The notes: generated by a model not told the origin, from the letters alone. Shown: positions 8,070-17,657, counted from the stretch's first letter. The stretch is DNA of 64,000 bases from IMCC2047 sp041395865 (GCA_041395865.1 JAWKZQ010000006.1:62001-126000); one strand, 5' to 3'. Translations and numbers: made by a program.

Positions 8070-10220
8070 ATGGGATTTGCGGGAAGCTACGTCCAGCTAG
8101 AAGCATTAACCGATGGTATCGTTGAACTGCGGTTTGACGCGCAGGATGCGAAGGTCAATATCCTCAGCCAGGCAGCGCTACTGGAATTACGATCTGCAGT
8201 GAATGAGGTTAAGCAACAGGCTGGCTTGAAAGGGTTGATTCTGGCCAGCGCTAAAGACAGCTTTATCCTCGGGGCCGACATTACTGAATTCCTGCCCATC
8301 TTTTCCGGCCCCGCTGGGGTGATCATCGATTACCTCAATCAGGCACATGCAATTCTACGCGATATTGAAACCTTGCCTGTACCTACCGTGACAGCGATTA
8401 ATGGCGACGCCCTCGGGGGTGGTTGCGAAGTCGCGCTGAGTACGGATTTCCGCGTGATCAGTACGGATGCCAGGCTTGGTTTGCCCGAAACCAAGCTGGG
8501 TATTATTCCCGGTTTTGGCGGCAGTATTCGGCTGCCACGGTTGATTGGCCCGGAAAACGCGCTCGAGTGGATTGCGACCGGACAGAATAATAATGCTGAA
8601 AAGGCGCTGCAGGTGGGTGCCGTTGATGCGGTGGTGGCATCTGAGCAGTTACGTGAAGCCTGTTTACATATTATTACTCAGGCCAATGCAGGTAAGCTGG
8701 ACTGGCAGTCGCGTCGCCAGCGTAAAACCGGGCCGCTCAGGTTGAATAAAACGGAAGGCATGATGGCCTTTGAAACGGCCAAGGCAGTGGTGTTCCAGAA
8801 AGCCGGCTCCCACTATCCGGCGCCCATTACGGCGGTGGATCTGATTGAAAAGTCGGCCGGGATGGCGCGTGATGAGGCGCTGCAAATGGAGGCCCAGTAT
8901 TTTGTACAGCTGGCCAAGAGCGATGTGTGCAGCTGCCTGATCGGCCTTTTCCTTAATAGCCAGTTGCTCAAGAAGCAAGCGCGTGTTGCCGCCAGGCAGG
9001 CCGCACCGGTAGAAAGGGCCGCCGTTCTGGGTGCCGGTATCATGGGTGGAGGAATTGCCTACCAGTCCGCGTTAAAGGGCACGCCTGCAGTGATGAAAGA
9101 TATTTCAGCCCAGGCGCTGGCGCTGGGGATGAGCGAAGCGAGCAAACAGCTCAATAAGCGCATTGAACGCAAGCGGCTGACGAGTGAGCAGGCTCTCGGC
9201 ATCATGGCTGCGATTACGCCCACCCTGAACATGGGCGAACTGGCCGGTACGCATGTCATCGTTGAGGCGGTGGTGGAAAAAGCCGAGATCAAAACGGCTG
9301 TTTTGGCGGAAGCCGAGCAGATCGTGGGCGATGAGGCGATTCTTACTTCAAACACCTCCACCATTTCCATCGATAAATTGGCGCAGGGCTTGAAACGCCC
9401 CGAGCAGTTCTGTGGCATGCACTTCTTTAACCCGGTGCCGGTCATGCCCCTGGTGGAAGTGATTCGCGGCAGTAAAACCAGCGAACAAACCATTGCTACG
9501 GTGGTGACCTATGCGGCGGCCATGGGAAAAACCCCGATCGTCGTGAATGACTGCCCGGGTTTCTTTGTTAACCGGGTGCTGTTCCCCTATCTCTATGCCT
9601 TTAACCTGCTGCTACGGGACGGGGCGGACTTCCGCCAGGTGGACAAGGTTATGGAGCGTTTTGGTTGGCCGATGGGGCCGGCTTATCTCCAGGATGTGGT
9701 GGGCATCGACACCTGTTGCCATGGCATGGGCGTGATGGCCGAGGGGTATCCCGACCGGATGAAAACGGAGGGTGAATCAGCGCCGCATGTACTCTTCAAA
9801 GCTGAACGCCTTGGCCAGAAAAACAATGCCGGTTTTTATCGCTATGAGCCTGATAAAAAAGGTAAGCCTAAAAAGCTTGATGACGAATCGGTTGATGCCC
9901 TGTTGGCGACCTTGCACCCCGATGGCATCCAGAAACTGGAACGCAACGAAATCATTGAGCGCATGATGATCCCGATGTGTCTCGAAGTTGTGCGTTGTCT
10001 CGAAGAGAGCATTGTGGCAACGCCGAACGAGGCGGATATGGCTCTGGTGCTGGGAATCGGTTTTCCGCCTTTCCGTGGTGGGGCGCTGCGCTACATGGAT
10101 GGTATGGGTTTGGATAAGTTCTGCCAGCTTGCTGACAAGTACAGCCATTTAGGGCCGCTTTACCGGGCGACAGACAAACTGCGTGAGATGGCTGCCGCAG
10201 GCAAGTCATTTTTCAATTAG
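8070..10220 (+). CDS. fadB: fatty acid oxidation complex subunit alpha (enoyl-CoA hydratase/3-hydroxyacyl-CoA dehydrogenase)
   Basis: 716 residues, matching FadB. The N-terminal crotonase domain has oxyanion/catalytic features: NGDALGGGCE with E120, and PETKLGIIPGFGG with E140. An NAD-binding 3-hydroxyacyl-CoA dehydrogenase domain begins at GAGIMGG (321-327), with HFFNPVP and NTSTISI further on. FadB carries out hydration and dehydrogenation in aerobic beta-oxidation, plus epimerase and isomerase activities, in a complex with FadA. A good ribosome binding site (AAGGAG) precedes the ATG. fadA follows after 9 bases, the standard fadBA operon. Confidence 0.97.
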   Translation: MGFAGSYVQLEALTDGIVELRFDAQDAKVNILSQAALLELRSAVNEVKQQAGLKGLILASAKDSFILGADITEFLPIFSGPAGVIIDYLNQAHAILRDIETLPVPTVTAINGDALGGGCEVALSTDFRVISTDARLGLPETKLGIIPGFGGSIRLPRLIGPENALEWIATGQNNNAEKALQVGAVDAVVASEQLREACLHIITQANAGKLDWQSRRQRKTGPLRLNKTEGMMAFETAKAVVFQKAGSHYPAPITAVDLIEKSAGMARDEALQMEAQYFVQLAKSDVCSCLIGLFLNSQLLKKQARVAARQAAPVERAAVLGAGIMGGGIAYQSALKGTPAVMKDISAQALALGMSEASKQLNKRIERKRLTSEQALGIMAAITPTLNMGELAGTHVIVEAVVEKAEIKTAVLAEAEQIVGDEAILTSNTSTISIDKLAQGLKRPEQFCGMHFFNPVPVMPLVEVIRGSKTSEQTIATVVTYAAAMGKTPIVVNDCPGFFVNRVLFPYLYAFNLLLRDGADFRQVDKVMERFGWPMGPAYLQDVVGIDTCCHGMGVMAEGYPDRMKTEGESAPHVLFKAERLGQKNNAGFYRYEPDKKGKPKKLDDESVDALLATLHPDGIQKLERNEIIERMMIPMCLEVVRCLEESIVATPNEADMALVLGIGFPPFRGGALRYMDGMGLDKFCQLADKYSHLGPLYRATDKLREMAAAGKSFFN

Positions 10221-10232
10221 GGAGCATGCGTG

Positions 10233-11405
10233 ATGACTTTAAACCCAAGAGATGCGGTAATTGTCGACTGTGCCAGGACGCCCATGGGGCGATCCAAAGG
10301 CGGCGTATTTCGTCATGTTCGTGCCGAGCAACTGTCAGCCCAGTTAATCCTGGCGCTACTGGAAAGAAACCCTGCCATTGACCGTTGCAGCATCGATGAT
10401 GTGATCTGGGGCTGTGTGAACCAGACCCTTGAGCAGGGGCTGAATGTTGCCCGTATGATTACTCTTTTGGCGGACCTGCCTCACAGTATCCCGGCGCAAA
10501 CGGTCAATCGCCTGTGCGGTTCCTCGATGACGGCTTTGCATAGCGCCGCAATGGCGATCCAGTCCGGTCTTGGCGATTGCTTTGTGATCGGCGGTGTTGA
10601 ACATATGGGGCATGTAGAAATGACCCATGGTGTGGATATCAACCCATCCCTGTGTCACTACGTAGCAAAGGGTTCGGCCATGATGGGTTTGACCGCTGAG
10701 GTCCTGGCGGCCCAGTATGAAATTTCTCGCGAACAGCAGGACGCCTTTGCTGTGCGGTCCCACCAGAGAGCGGCGGCAGCCCAGACTTCGGGTGCCTTTG
10801 CGAAAGAAATTGTCCCGATTGAAGGCCATAATGAAGCGGGTTTTAACAGCCTGATCGAAGGCGATGAGGTGATTCGCTCGGACACCAACATGGAGGCGCT
10901 ATCCAGGCTTAAACCAGCCTTTAACCCTGTTAGCGGTTCTGTGACAGCCGGAAATGCATCCGCTATTTCCGACGGTGCAGCTGCAATGCTGGTGTTATCG
11001 GCTGAACGTGCGCAGGCGTTAGGGTTAACGCCTCTTGCCAAGGTGAGAGGCATGGCGGTAGCGGGCGTTGACCCTGCTGTGATGGGTATTGGCCCAGTGC
11101 CGGCCGTGCATAAGTTGCTCAAAGGTGCAGGCTTAAGCCTGGCAGATATCGACTGCATGGAACTGAATGAGGCCTTTGCGGCTCAGTCCCTGGCGGTTTT
11201 GAAGGGCCTGGAAATGGATAACTATGACGACAAGGTTAACCTCTACGGTGGTGCGATTGCCCTGGGGCATCCGCTTGGCTGCTCGGGGGCCCGTATTTCA
11301 ACAACCCTGCTGAATGTCATGCAAAGCCAGGATGCCGGTCTGGGTATTGCAACCATGTGTATCGGTATGGGGCAGGGCGTTGCGACTTTGTTTGAGCGGG
11401 TTTAA
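10233..11405 (+). CDS. fadA: 3-ketoacyl-CoA thiolase (fatty acid oxidation complex beta subunit)
   Basis: About 390 residues. Thiolase motifs are all present: nucleophilic Cys in RLCGSSM (residue 95 from this ATG), GHPLGCSGAR with the catalytic His, and CIGMGQG with the second Cys near the C-terminus. It cleaves 3-ketoacyl-CoA with CoA to give acetyl-CoA and a shortened acyl-CoA, as partner of FadB. Two start codons are adjacent: GTG at 10230 and ATG at 10233. I prefer the ATG because it places GGAG at 8 bases spacing rather than 5. It is the second gene of the fadBA operon. Confidence 0.96.
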   Translation: MTLNPRDAVIVDCARTPMGRSKGGVFRHVRAEQLSAQLILALLERNPAIDRCSIDDVIWGCVNQTLEQGLNVARMITLLADLPHSIPAQTVNRLCGSSMTALHSAAMAIQSGLGDCFVIGGVEHMGHVEMTHGVDINPSLCHYVAKGSAMMGLTAEVLAAQYEISREQQDAFAVRSHQRAAAAQTSGAFAKEIVPIEGHNEAGFNSLIEGDEVIRSDTNMEALSRLKPAFNPVSGSVTAGNASAISDGAAAMLVLSAERAQALGLTPLAKVRGMAVAGVDPAVMGIGPVPAVHKLLKGAGLSLADIDCMELNEAFAAQSLAVLKGLEMDNYDDKVNLYGGAIALGHPLGCSGARISTTLLNVMQSQDAGLGIATMCIGMGQGVATLFERV

Positions 11406-11455
11406 AGGGATACAATAACGAAATCAGTGAAACATCCGTAAATGGGAGGTGTTTC

Positions 11456-11683
11456 ATGGGTTTTGAGCTTGAACCGCTTGAGTCTGAAAAAGATTCTGAA
11501 GGAAAGGCCGTATTCGGCGAACGGCGGCCGCAGCAGTATTCCGGGCCTGAGCGTCGTGGCTATATTCGCAGAGTGCTTTGTGACCGGCGTGCAGCGGTAC
11601 GCTTTGAGCCGGATAAACCTGATCGTCGCGCCGGTTTGGATCGACGCACCCGCGGCAATTGGAGCAATGCCTACAGCCTTTAG
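11456..11683 (+). CDS. small Arg-rich conserved-type protein of unknown function
   Basis: 75 residues, soluble, strongly charged. The start is supported by a clear ribosome binding site (GGGAGG, 6 bases upstream). The C-terminal two thirds is a run of Arg-Arg pairs: GERR, PERRG, YIRR, CDRRAAVRFE, and DRRAGLDRR. No membrane segment or enzymatic motif is seen. It resembles the short PERR/DRR/RFE-type proteins common in gammaproteobacteria, for which I know no function. It follows fadA by 50 bases on the same strand. A partly similar DRRAGxRR end occurs in the 91-residue protein at 57439. Confidence 0.7.
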   Translation: MGFELEPLESEKDSEGKAVFGERRPQQYSGPERRGYIRRVLCDRRAAVRFEPDKPDRRAGLDRRTRGNWSNAYSL

Positions 11684-11821
11684 GTTTCATGACGTGAGGG
11701 CGTGCCGCCTTATTTCTTGGGCGCTGCTTTGCCTGCCTGGTAAATCCCTGTACCATGCGACCACTTCATTGCAGCGCCGCGCTGCATGTCCGCTGTTTGT
11801 CAATTGTGAGAATTATCCGCT

Positions 11822-12637
11822 ATGAATGAAGGTGAAAAGCTTCAAAAGGTGCTTGCCCGCCTGGGTTTGGGGTCGCGTCGCGAAATCGAGGGCTGGATCA
11901 GTGAGGGCCGGGTAAAGGTGGATAACCGGGTGGCAAAGCTGGGGGATCGCATTACCGCTAAGGCGCGTGTCGTGGTTGATGGCAAGCCGGTAAAAATGGC
12001 GGGAGCAGAAAAAACCACCCGCGTGCTGCTTTACAACAAGCCGGAAGGGGAAATTTGTACCAAGAAAGACCCCGAAGGACGTAAATCCGTTTTTGATCGC
12101 TTGCCAAAACTTCAGGGCGAACGCTGGATCGCTGTGGGTCGTCTTGACCTGAATACCTCGGGGTTATTGTTGTTCACCACGGATGGCGAGCTGGCCAACA
12201 AGCTCATGCATCCTGCCAGCGAAATTGACCGGGAATATTTGGTCAGGGTGCTGGGTACAGCCGACGGCCAGGTTCTTGAAAACCTCAAAGCGGGTGTTGA
12301 GCTTGAGGATGGCTTTGCCCAGTTTACCGATATTGTCGACGGCGGCGGCGAGGGGGCAAACCACTGGTATTATGTGTGCCTGATGGAAGGCCGTAACCGT
12401 GAGGTGCGCCGGCTCTGGGAGTCTCAGGGTTTTCAGGTGAATCGCCTTAAACGCGTGCGTTTCGGGCCGGTGTTTATGCCTTCCCGCTTAAAGGCAGGGC
12501 AATGGGAGTTCCTGAATCAAAAGATTGCTAATGTCATTTATGAGGCTGCCGGCTTGCCCAAGTGTCGTGTAAAAAGTCTGCGGGCCGAGGAAAAGGCAGA
12601 GCAGGATCGCCAGCAACGTAAGAAGGGCCGGCGGTAA
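11822..12637 (+). CDS. rluB: 23S rRNA pseudouridine(2605) synthase
   Basis: 271 residues. An N-terminal S4 RNA-binding domain (about 4-50) is followed by an RsuA/RluB-type pseudouridine synthase domain with the catalytic Asp in GRLDLNTSGLLLFT (D109). The C-terminal tail is basic (KKGRR). The family forms pseudouridine at U2605 of 23S rRNA. RluB is preferred over RluE or RsuA because of the length, the tail and the EGRNREVRRLWE block. No neighbour links to ribosome function. A strong stem-loop follows. Confidence 0.93.
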   Translation: MNEGEKLQKVLARLGLGSRREIEGWISEGRVKVDNRVAKLGDRITAKARVVVDGKPVKMAGAEKTTRVLLYNKPEGEICTKKDPEGRKSVFDRLPKLQGERWIAVGRLDLNTSGLLLFTTDGELANKLMHPASEIDREYLVRVLGTADGQVLENLKAGVELEDGFAQFTDIVDGGGEGANHWYYVCLMEGRNREVRRLWESQGFQVNRLKRVRFGPVFMPSRLKAGQWEFLNQKIANVIYEAAGLPKCRVKSLRAEEKAEQDRQQRKKGRR

Positions 12638-12651
12638 TTCGTTAGGGGAAG

Positions 12652-12678
12652 AAAAAGAGCGCTATATGCGCTCTTTTT
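12652..12678. terminator. bidirectional rho-independent terminator between rluB and the GGDEF gene
   Basis: Perfect 11-bp inverted repeat (AAAAAGAGCGC / GCGCTCTTTTT) with a 5-base TATAT loop. It has A-runs on the left and T-runs on the right, so it can end transcription from both convergent genes. Confidence 0.88.
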
Positions 12679-12690
12679 TATTGTCTCGGG

Positions 12691-13629
12691 TTATGCGCGG
12701 GTTTCGGTGCAGACACGGTTGCGACCAAGGTTTTTAGCGCTGTATAGGGCGTCATCTGCACGTTCCAGCAGGGAGATGCCCGCATCATTTTCCTGTAGGG
12801 CGGCAGCGCCCATGCTGATACTGATATCGATGGTCTCGTCTTTGAAATGGAATTGGCTCTGGGCAATGTGCTCGCGTATTTTATCGGCCACTTTTGCGGC
12901 GTTTTCCAGCGACGTTTTATGTAGCAATAACACAAATTCCTCGCCGCCGTAGCGAAATAGCAGATCTGTTTTGCGGATGGATTTCTTAATTTCCTGAATC
13001 ACCTGTTTAAGGATGAAGTCGCCGCATTGGTGGCCATGGGTATCATTTAGTTTTTTGAAATGGTCGAAGTCGAACATGACGACTGACAATGGTGTCTGGT
13101 TACGAAGGGCTAAGTCGATTTCACGGTTCAGCGAGTTTTCAAGAGCCTGCCGGTTCCCGCTTCCGGTTAATGGATCCGTTGTTGCTGCAACCAGTGCTGT
13201 GCGGTATTTCAGGCAATTACGCAGCGGGTATAGCAGGCAGGACATCAGGTTTTCGAAGGCCAGGAGTTCCACTTCCTTAAAGCGGGTACGGCGCGTAAAG
13301 CTGATTAGCCCAAGGTCTTCTTTTTCCAGGTTCAGCTGGTAACAGGCTTTATGTTTGCCCTGTAGCGGTGTTGCAAAATCATAATTCAGGTTGGCATGCT
13401 CGTACATGATGCCATCCAAGGGCAGCAGCTTGTTTAATTGCGCCAGCAATAGATCGAAAATCTCATCAAGTTCCAGGGTTATTTGCAGCTTCTTTGTTAA
13501 CTCCATGCTCAGTTCCTGTTGGCGAATTTGGCTGAGTTGGTCTGCTGTTAAGCCGGGGTAGCTTTTGCCGTTTCCGGTAATCCGGTTTGCCAGACTTAAT
13601 ACGTTATTGTTGTGTTGAGTATTTGCCAT
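12691..13629 (-). CDS. diguanylate cyclase with N-terminal GAF-like region
   Basis: 312 residues. The C-terminal GGDEF domain (about 145-308) has GGEEF at 228-232, an active variant of the motif, and an RxxD product-inhibition site (R219-D222). It should make c-di-GMP from two GTP. The N-terminal part (about 40-140) has the pattern of a small GAF-like sensor (ELDEIFDLLLAQLNKLLPLDG) without a membrane segment, so the protein is probably cytoplasmic. No ligand can be named. It is convergent with rluB and preceded by a 226-base gap that must hold its promoter. Confidence 0.9.
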   Translation of the reverse strand: MANTQHNNNVLSLANRITGNGKSYPGLTADQLSQIRQQELSMELTKKLQITLELDEIFDLLLAQLNKLLPLDGIMYEHANLNYDFATPLQGKHKACYQLNLEKEDLGLISFTRRTRFKEVELLAFENLMSCLLYPLRNCLKYRTALVAATTDPLTGSGNRQALENSLNREIDLALRNQTPLSVVMFDFDHFKKLNDTHGHQCGDFILKQVIQEIKKSIRKTDLLFRYGGEEFVLLLHKTSLENAAKVADKIREHIAQSQFHFKDETIDISISMGAAALQENDAGISLLERADDALYSAKNLGRNRVCTETRA

Positions 13630-13797
13630 ATCCTGCGTTATCCGAAAATCGGTTAATCCCTTAGTTGCTGGTAACGCTTATGCGATTTTTATGCCAATAA
13701 TTAGAGCTCTGTTTTAATGCTTTAAATAACAAAGACTTACATTTTGTTTGTGCGGGGAAAACCAGGTATGGTGCTTTTTTGACCGTTAGAGAGGCAT

Positions 13798-13823
13798 GAA
13801 AGCGACAAAAAATTGCCGCTTTC
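13798..13823. repeat. inverted repeat in the gap between the GGDEF gene and the SDR gene
   Basis: An 11-bp stem (one G-T pair) with a 4-base loop, just past the stop of the reverse-strand SDR gene. On neither strand is it followed by a T-run, so it is a weak terminator candidate; it could equally protect the 3' end of the upstream operon's mRNA. Confidence 0.4.
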
Positions 13824-13855
13824 AGGATGGGGTAATGACGGGGAGCGGTAAGGTT

Positions 13856-14596
13856 TTACTGGGCGTCAATAGATTGACCGTTTATTTCCAGGCTGTCATC
13901 GCCCATTAAATATAAATAGGCCGGCATGATGCTTTGCGGGGTTGGCAGGGTTTCGGGGGCTTCGCCCGGGTAGGCTTTCATGCGCATATTGGTCCGGGTA
14001 GCGCCAGGGTTGATGCAGTTGACACGGATGTTGGAAACGCCGTCCTGCTCATCGGCCAGGGTTTCCATCAGGTTCTCTGTCGCGGCCTTGGAAACTGCGT
14101 AGGCTCCCCAGAAGGCGCGACCTTTTCGTGCGACGCCTGAGGAGGTGAAAATAATTGAGGCATGCCCGGCTTGCTCCAGTACCGGTAGCAAGGCTTTGGT
14201 CAGCATGAAAGGAGCGGTAAGGTTGATGTGCAACACCTGCTGCCAGGTTTGATCATCGTAATTGGATAAAGGTGTGCGCTTGCCGAGTATGCCGGCATTG
14301 TGCAAAACGCCGTCGAGGTGCCCAAATTCGGTGCCGACCATATCCGCCAGTTCTTCATAGTTTTCAGCAGTGGCGTTTTCCAGGTTGAGAGAAACAATCA
14401 CGGGCTGGGGCCAACCGTTAGCTTCTATTTCGTCGTATACCGCGTCCAGTTTTTTACGCCCCCGGCCCAGCAGGATCACCGTGGCTCCGTGAGCGGCGAA
14501 GCTCAGGGCGGCAGCTTTGCCGATACCGTCACCGGCGCCGGTGACTAGGATGACTCTGTCTTGTAGAAGGTTGGCTGGAGCGCTGTAGTCGAACAT
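13856..14596 (-). CDS. short-chain dehydrogenase, YciK family
   Basis: 246 residues, classical SDR. The N-terminal nucleotide-binding motif is TGAGDGIG (19-26), there is an NAG motif (HNAGIL), and the active-site pattern is YxxxK (YAVSK). The sequence is of the YciK type, whose natural substrate is not established. It is the last gene of a reverse-strand run: mtaD, ubiG, mupP, then this gene 17 bases after mupP. The same order occurs in Pseudomonas, which supports the assignment. No signal peptide or membrane segment. Confidence 0.88.
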   Translation of the reverse strand: MFDYSAPANLLQDRVILVTGAGDGIGKAAALSFAAHGATVILLGRGRKKLDAVYDEIEANGWPQPVIVSLNLENATAENYEELADMVGTEFGHLDGVLHNAGILGKRTPLSNYDDQTWQQVLHINLTAPFMLTKALLPVLEQAGHASIIFTSSGVARKGRAFWGAYAVSKAATENLMETLADEQDGVSNIRVNCINPGATRTNMRMKAYPGEAPETLPTPQSIMPAYLYLMGDDSLEINGQSIDAQ

Positions 14597-14613
14597 AGAT
14601 ATTCCAGAATGTA

Positions 14614-15291
14614 TTAAGTCAGGGTGTTGATAACAGGGATGAGTTCGTTGGCATGACGAATATTGTAATCGGCCTGCCAGTTGGCAGGGTCTTCATTGTC
14701 ATCGATATAACCGTATAGAGCCGCCGCTGTCAGCATGCCGGCGTTCCGGCCTGCCTCGATATCGCGTCTATGGTCGCCAACATAAAGTGTTCGGGCCGGA
14801 TCGCAATCCAGAATGCTGCAGGCCAGGAACATGGGTTCGGGGTGGGGCTTTTTCTGCGCAACATCATCGGGGCAGACTAAAACCGAAAGGGGGGGCGCCA
14901 GATTCATGGCTTCGAGCAGAGGGACGCTGTAGGCGCGGGGTTTGTTGGTGACAACGCCCCAGGGCAGGCCCTTTGCATCCAGGTGCGCCAGTAGCGATTC
15001 GATACCGACGAAAGGGCGGGTATGACTGGCCAGATCCCGGCCATAGATATCCAGGAGCTCCAGATACAGCCTTTTGTGTTCAGGTTCGCCCATTTTTGTT
15101 CCAAACCCCAGCGATACCATGGCATTACCACCGTTGGAAACGACTTTGCGGGTTGTTTCGACAGGTAATGCATTTTTACCTTCACGCACCAGCAGCAGGT
15201 TAAGAGCCTGGGCTAAATCGCAGGCTGTATCCAGCAGGGTGCCGTCCAGATCGAACAGTACCGCTTCAATCGGGTGATTGGGTGAAGGCAT
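14614..15291 (-). CDS. mupP: N-acetylmuramic acid 6-phosphate phosphatase (HAD family, MupP/Gph type)
   Basis: 225 residues, HAD phosphatase with motif I DLDGT (D14, D16), motif II/III region VVTNKPRAY, and motif IV YVGDHRRDIEAGRNAG. By sequence alone it could be called phosphoglycolate phosphatase (gph). The position next to ubiG, mtaD and a YciK-like gene matches the Pseudomonas locus whose product MupP dephosphorylates MurNAc-6-P in the MupP-AmgK-MurU peptidoglycan recycling route, so MupP is the better guess. Its ATG lies one base after the ubiG stop, so translation is probably coupled. Confidence 0.82.
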   Translation of the reverse strand: MPSPNHPIEAVLFDLDGTLLDTACDLAQALNLLLVREGKNALPVETTRKVVSNGGNAMVSLGFGTKMGEPEHKRLYLELLDIYGRDLASHTRPFVGIESLLAHLDAKGLPWGVVTNKPRAYSVPLLEAMNLAPPLSVLVCPDDVAQKKPHPEPMFLACSILDCDPARTLYVGDHRRDIEAGRNAGMLTAAALYGYIDDNEDPANWQADYNIRHANELIPVINTLT

Positions 15292-15292
15292 T

Positions 15293-16042
15293 TTATACAG
15301 GCTTAACGGTGTGCATCAGGTAGTTAACGGCTACGTCACGCTCGGAGAGTTTGTAGCGTTTGGTCAGGGGGTTGTACACCAGGCCAGTCGAGCCTTTTAC
15401 TTCCAGTCCGGCACCTCGTACCCAGCGCGACAATTCGGCAGGACGGATAAACTTAGCGTAATCGTGCGTTCCACGGGGCAGCAGGTTTAATACATATTCG
15501 GCACCGATGATTGCCAGTAAATAGGCCTTCGGATTACGGTTGATGGTGGACAGGAACAGATGGCCGCCCGGTTTCAGCATCCGGGTGCAGGCGTTGATGA
15601 TCGATGCCGGATCTGGCACATGTTCGAGCATTTCCAGGCAGGTGATCACATCGAACTGTTGTTCAGGTTGCTCGGCCACTTCGTCAGCCAGGTCTTCAGC
15701 GCTGAGTTTTCGGTAATTGATGTCGATACCGGATTCCAGCGCGTGCAATTTAGCGATTTTGATCGGCATGTCGCCCATGTCTATGCCCGTTACCGTGGCG
15801 CCGCGCTGGGCCATGGATTCGGAAAGAATGCCGCCTCCGCAGCCGACATCCAGAACTTTTTTCCCGGTCAGGCCGGTAATTTCATCAATGTAGTTGAGGC
15901 GTAAAGGGTTGATTTCATGCAATGGCTTGAATTCACTTTCCTTATCCCACCAGCGATGGGCAAGCGCCTCGAATTTGGCGACTTCGGATTCGTCTACATT
16001 GGCGTTGGGAACTCTTGTTGCTTCGCTGTCAATTACACTCAT
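15293..16042 (-). CDS. ubiG: ubiquinone biosynthesis O-methyltransferase
   Basis: 249 residues, class I SAM-dependent methyltransferase. Motif I is VLDVGCGGG (63-71), with TGIDMG, ITCLEMLEHVPDP and LFLSTINRN following, all typical of UbiG. It does both O-methylation steps of ubiquinone synthesis in the cytoplasm or at the inner membrane. The N-terminal segment ALAHRWWDKESEFKPLHEIN is the usual UbiG signature. It sits between mtaD (45-base gap) and mupP (1-base gap) in one reverse-strand operon. Confidence 0.96.
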   Translation of the reverse strand: MSVIDSEATRVPNANVDESEVAKFEALAHRWWDKESEFKPLHEINPLRLNYIDEITGLTGKKVLDVGCGGGILSESMAQRGATVTGIDMGDMPIKIAKLHALESGIDINYRKLSAEDLADEVAEQPEQQFDVITCLEMLEHVPDPASIINACTRMLKPGGHLFLSTINRNPKAYLLAIIGAEYVLNLLPRGTHDYAKFIRPAELSRWVRGAGLEVKGSTGLVYNPLTKRYKLSERDVAVNYLMHTVKPV

Positions 16043-16087
16043 GGCTCAATATACGGTGATTATGGCTGATCGGATTAATGGGTGGCT

Positions 16088-17491
16088 TTAGTGATGCTGA
16101 TCCAGGGCGGTTATTTTATCACGCCAGCTTTGTACTTTGTTGTTTAATGTGTGGAGGTCGAAATTCTTTAACTTCCCGCCCGTCACAAGCGGCTCGCCAT
16201 TGATCCAGACATGGCTGACGTAACGGCTGCAATCGGTGTAGACCAGCTGGGAAAGGGGGTTGTGCAGGGGCTGTAGGATGATATCGCTGACATCAATAGC
16301 GACAATATCTGCGGCTTTACCCACCTCCAGGCTTCCGGTGATGTGGTCAATTCCCAGCGCTTTGGCGCCATTGATGGTGGCCATGCGCAGCGCCTGTTGT
16401 GCCGGTACGGCCGTTGCTTTACGGCTTTCCGCCTTGGCAAGCAGGGCGGCGGTGCGCATTTCGCCCAGCAGGTTCAGGTCATTGTTGCTGGCTGCGCCAT
16501 CGGTGCCGAGAGCAACGTTAATGCCCGTTTCCAGTAACCGGGTAACCGGGCAGATGCCGCTGGCCAGTTTGAGGTTGGATTCCGGGCAGTGGATGATATG
16601 GCAGCCGTACTGATCGAGCAGATTGAGATCGCTGTCGTCGACCTGGGTCATGTGTACGCACTGCAGGCGCGGTGAAAGCAGGCCCAGGGACTCAAGGCGT
16701 TGTATGGGGCGCTGGCCTGATTCGCTGACGGCATCGCTGACTTCCTTTGCGGTTTCGTGCAAATGAATCTGGATGGTGGCGTCCAGCTCATTGGCCAGGG
16801 TCGCGATACGTGACAGGCTTTCATCGGAAACGGTGTAGGGCGCATGGGGGCCAAAGCCAATTTGTATCAGGGGGTGGTTGCGATAATTGTCAAAAACGGC
16901 CAGCCCTTTTTGAATGTATTCGTCTGCGTTGTTGGCCCAGGGAGAGGGGAACTCCAGGATCGGTACGCTAAGATGGGCGCGGATTTTATGCTGGTGAGCG
17001 ATTTTGGCTGCCACGTCCGGATAAAAATACATATCACTGAAGCAGGTGGTGCCGCTGAGCAGCATTTCGGCAATGGCCAGTTCCGTGCCGGTGGCGACAA
17101 ACTCGTCGCACACCAGGCGTTGTTCGGCGGGCCAGATGTGCTCGGTTAGCCACGCCATTAAGGGCAGGTCGTCGGCCAAGCCGCGTAACAGGGACATGGC
17201 GGCATGACCGTGCGTGTTGATCAAGCCGGGGATCAGGATTTGGTTGTGTAAGTCAAGGTGTTGTGCGGGTTGGTATTCCTGTTGAGCCTGTTCGCTGGGC
17301 AGGATGTCGATAATTTTGCCTTCCCGGATTACCAGTGCGTGCTGCTGTAGTATCCGGTTGGAAGGGTCTACCGGGATAATCCATTCGGCCTCAATGAGGG
17401 TGTCCGCAATTTTTTTCGAGCTCACATGATCGTCCTGTTGTGGCTTGGTTTCGGTTAGGTTTGTCGCCTGGCTGGCGTGCGATTGTTTCAT
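16088..17491 (-). CDS. mtaD: 5-methylthioadenosine/S-adenosylhomocysteine deaminase (amidohydrolase)
   Basis: 467 residues from the first ATG. Metal-binding and active-site motifs of the TRZ/ATZ amidohydrolases: NTHGHAAM (H94, H96), GFGPHAPY, HLHETAKEV and GTDGAASNND. The family deaminates MTA or SAH, or related nucleosides; substrate cannot be fixed from sequence. The first 22 residues are polar and have no visible ribosome binding site. A GTG at 17423-17425 preceded by AGGA at 7 bases would give about 445 residues, closer to what I expect for the family, and may be the true start. It is divergent from gyrA and leads the ubiG-mupP-SDR operon. Confidence 0.87.
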   Translation of the reverse strand: MKQSHASQATNLTETKPQQDDHVSSKKIADTLIEAEWIIPVDPSNRILQQHALVIREGKIIDILPSEQAQQEYQPAQHLDLHNQILIPGLINTHGHAAMSLLRGLADDLPLMAWLTEHIWPAEQRLVCDEFVATGTELAIAEMLLSGTTCFSDMYFYPDVAAKIAHQHKIRAHLSVPILEFPSPWANNADEYIQKGLAVFDNYRNHPLIQIGFGPHAPYTVSDESLSRIATLANELDATIQIHLHETAKEVSDAVSESGQRPIQRLESLGLLSPRLQCVHMTQVDDSDLNLLDQYGCHIIHCPESNLKLASGICPVTRLLETGINVALGTDGAASNNDLNLLGEMRTAALLAKAESRKATAVPAQQALRMATINGAKALGIDHITGSLEVGKAADIVAIDVSDIILQPLHNPLSQLVYTDCSRYVSHVWINGEPLVTGGKLKNFDLHTLNNKVQSWRDKITALDQHH

Positions 17492-17657
17492 TTCATAGGC
17501 GTCGATTCAAATCTTTGTTTTGATCGTGAAAAGTGTCTTCAAGGTGTGCTAGTATTTGCTGCTTTTGTAGCGGCACTCTTCGGGGCAAGCTCGCTTATTT
17601 TAACCATTCTGATAAGCCCAGTTATATCGGGTCGGTCAAACAAGGATATGTCTTTTT

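Noticed and set aside
11442..11825. 127-codon frame overlapping the 75-residue Arg-rich protein
   Set aside because: The 75-residue frame has a strong ribosome binding site and a patterned sequence; the longer one looks random and overlaps rluB.
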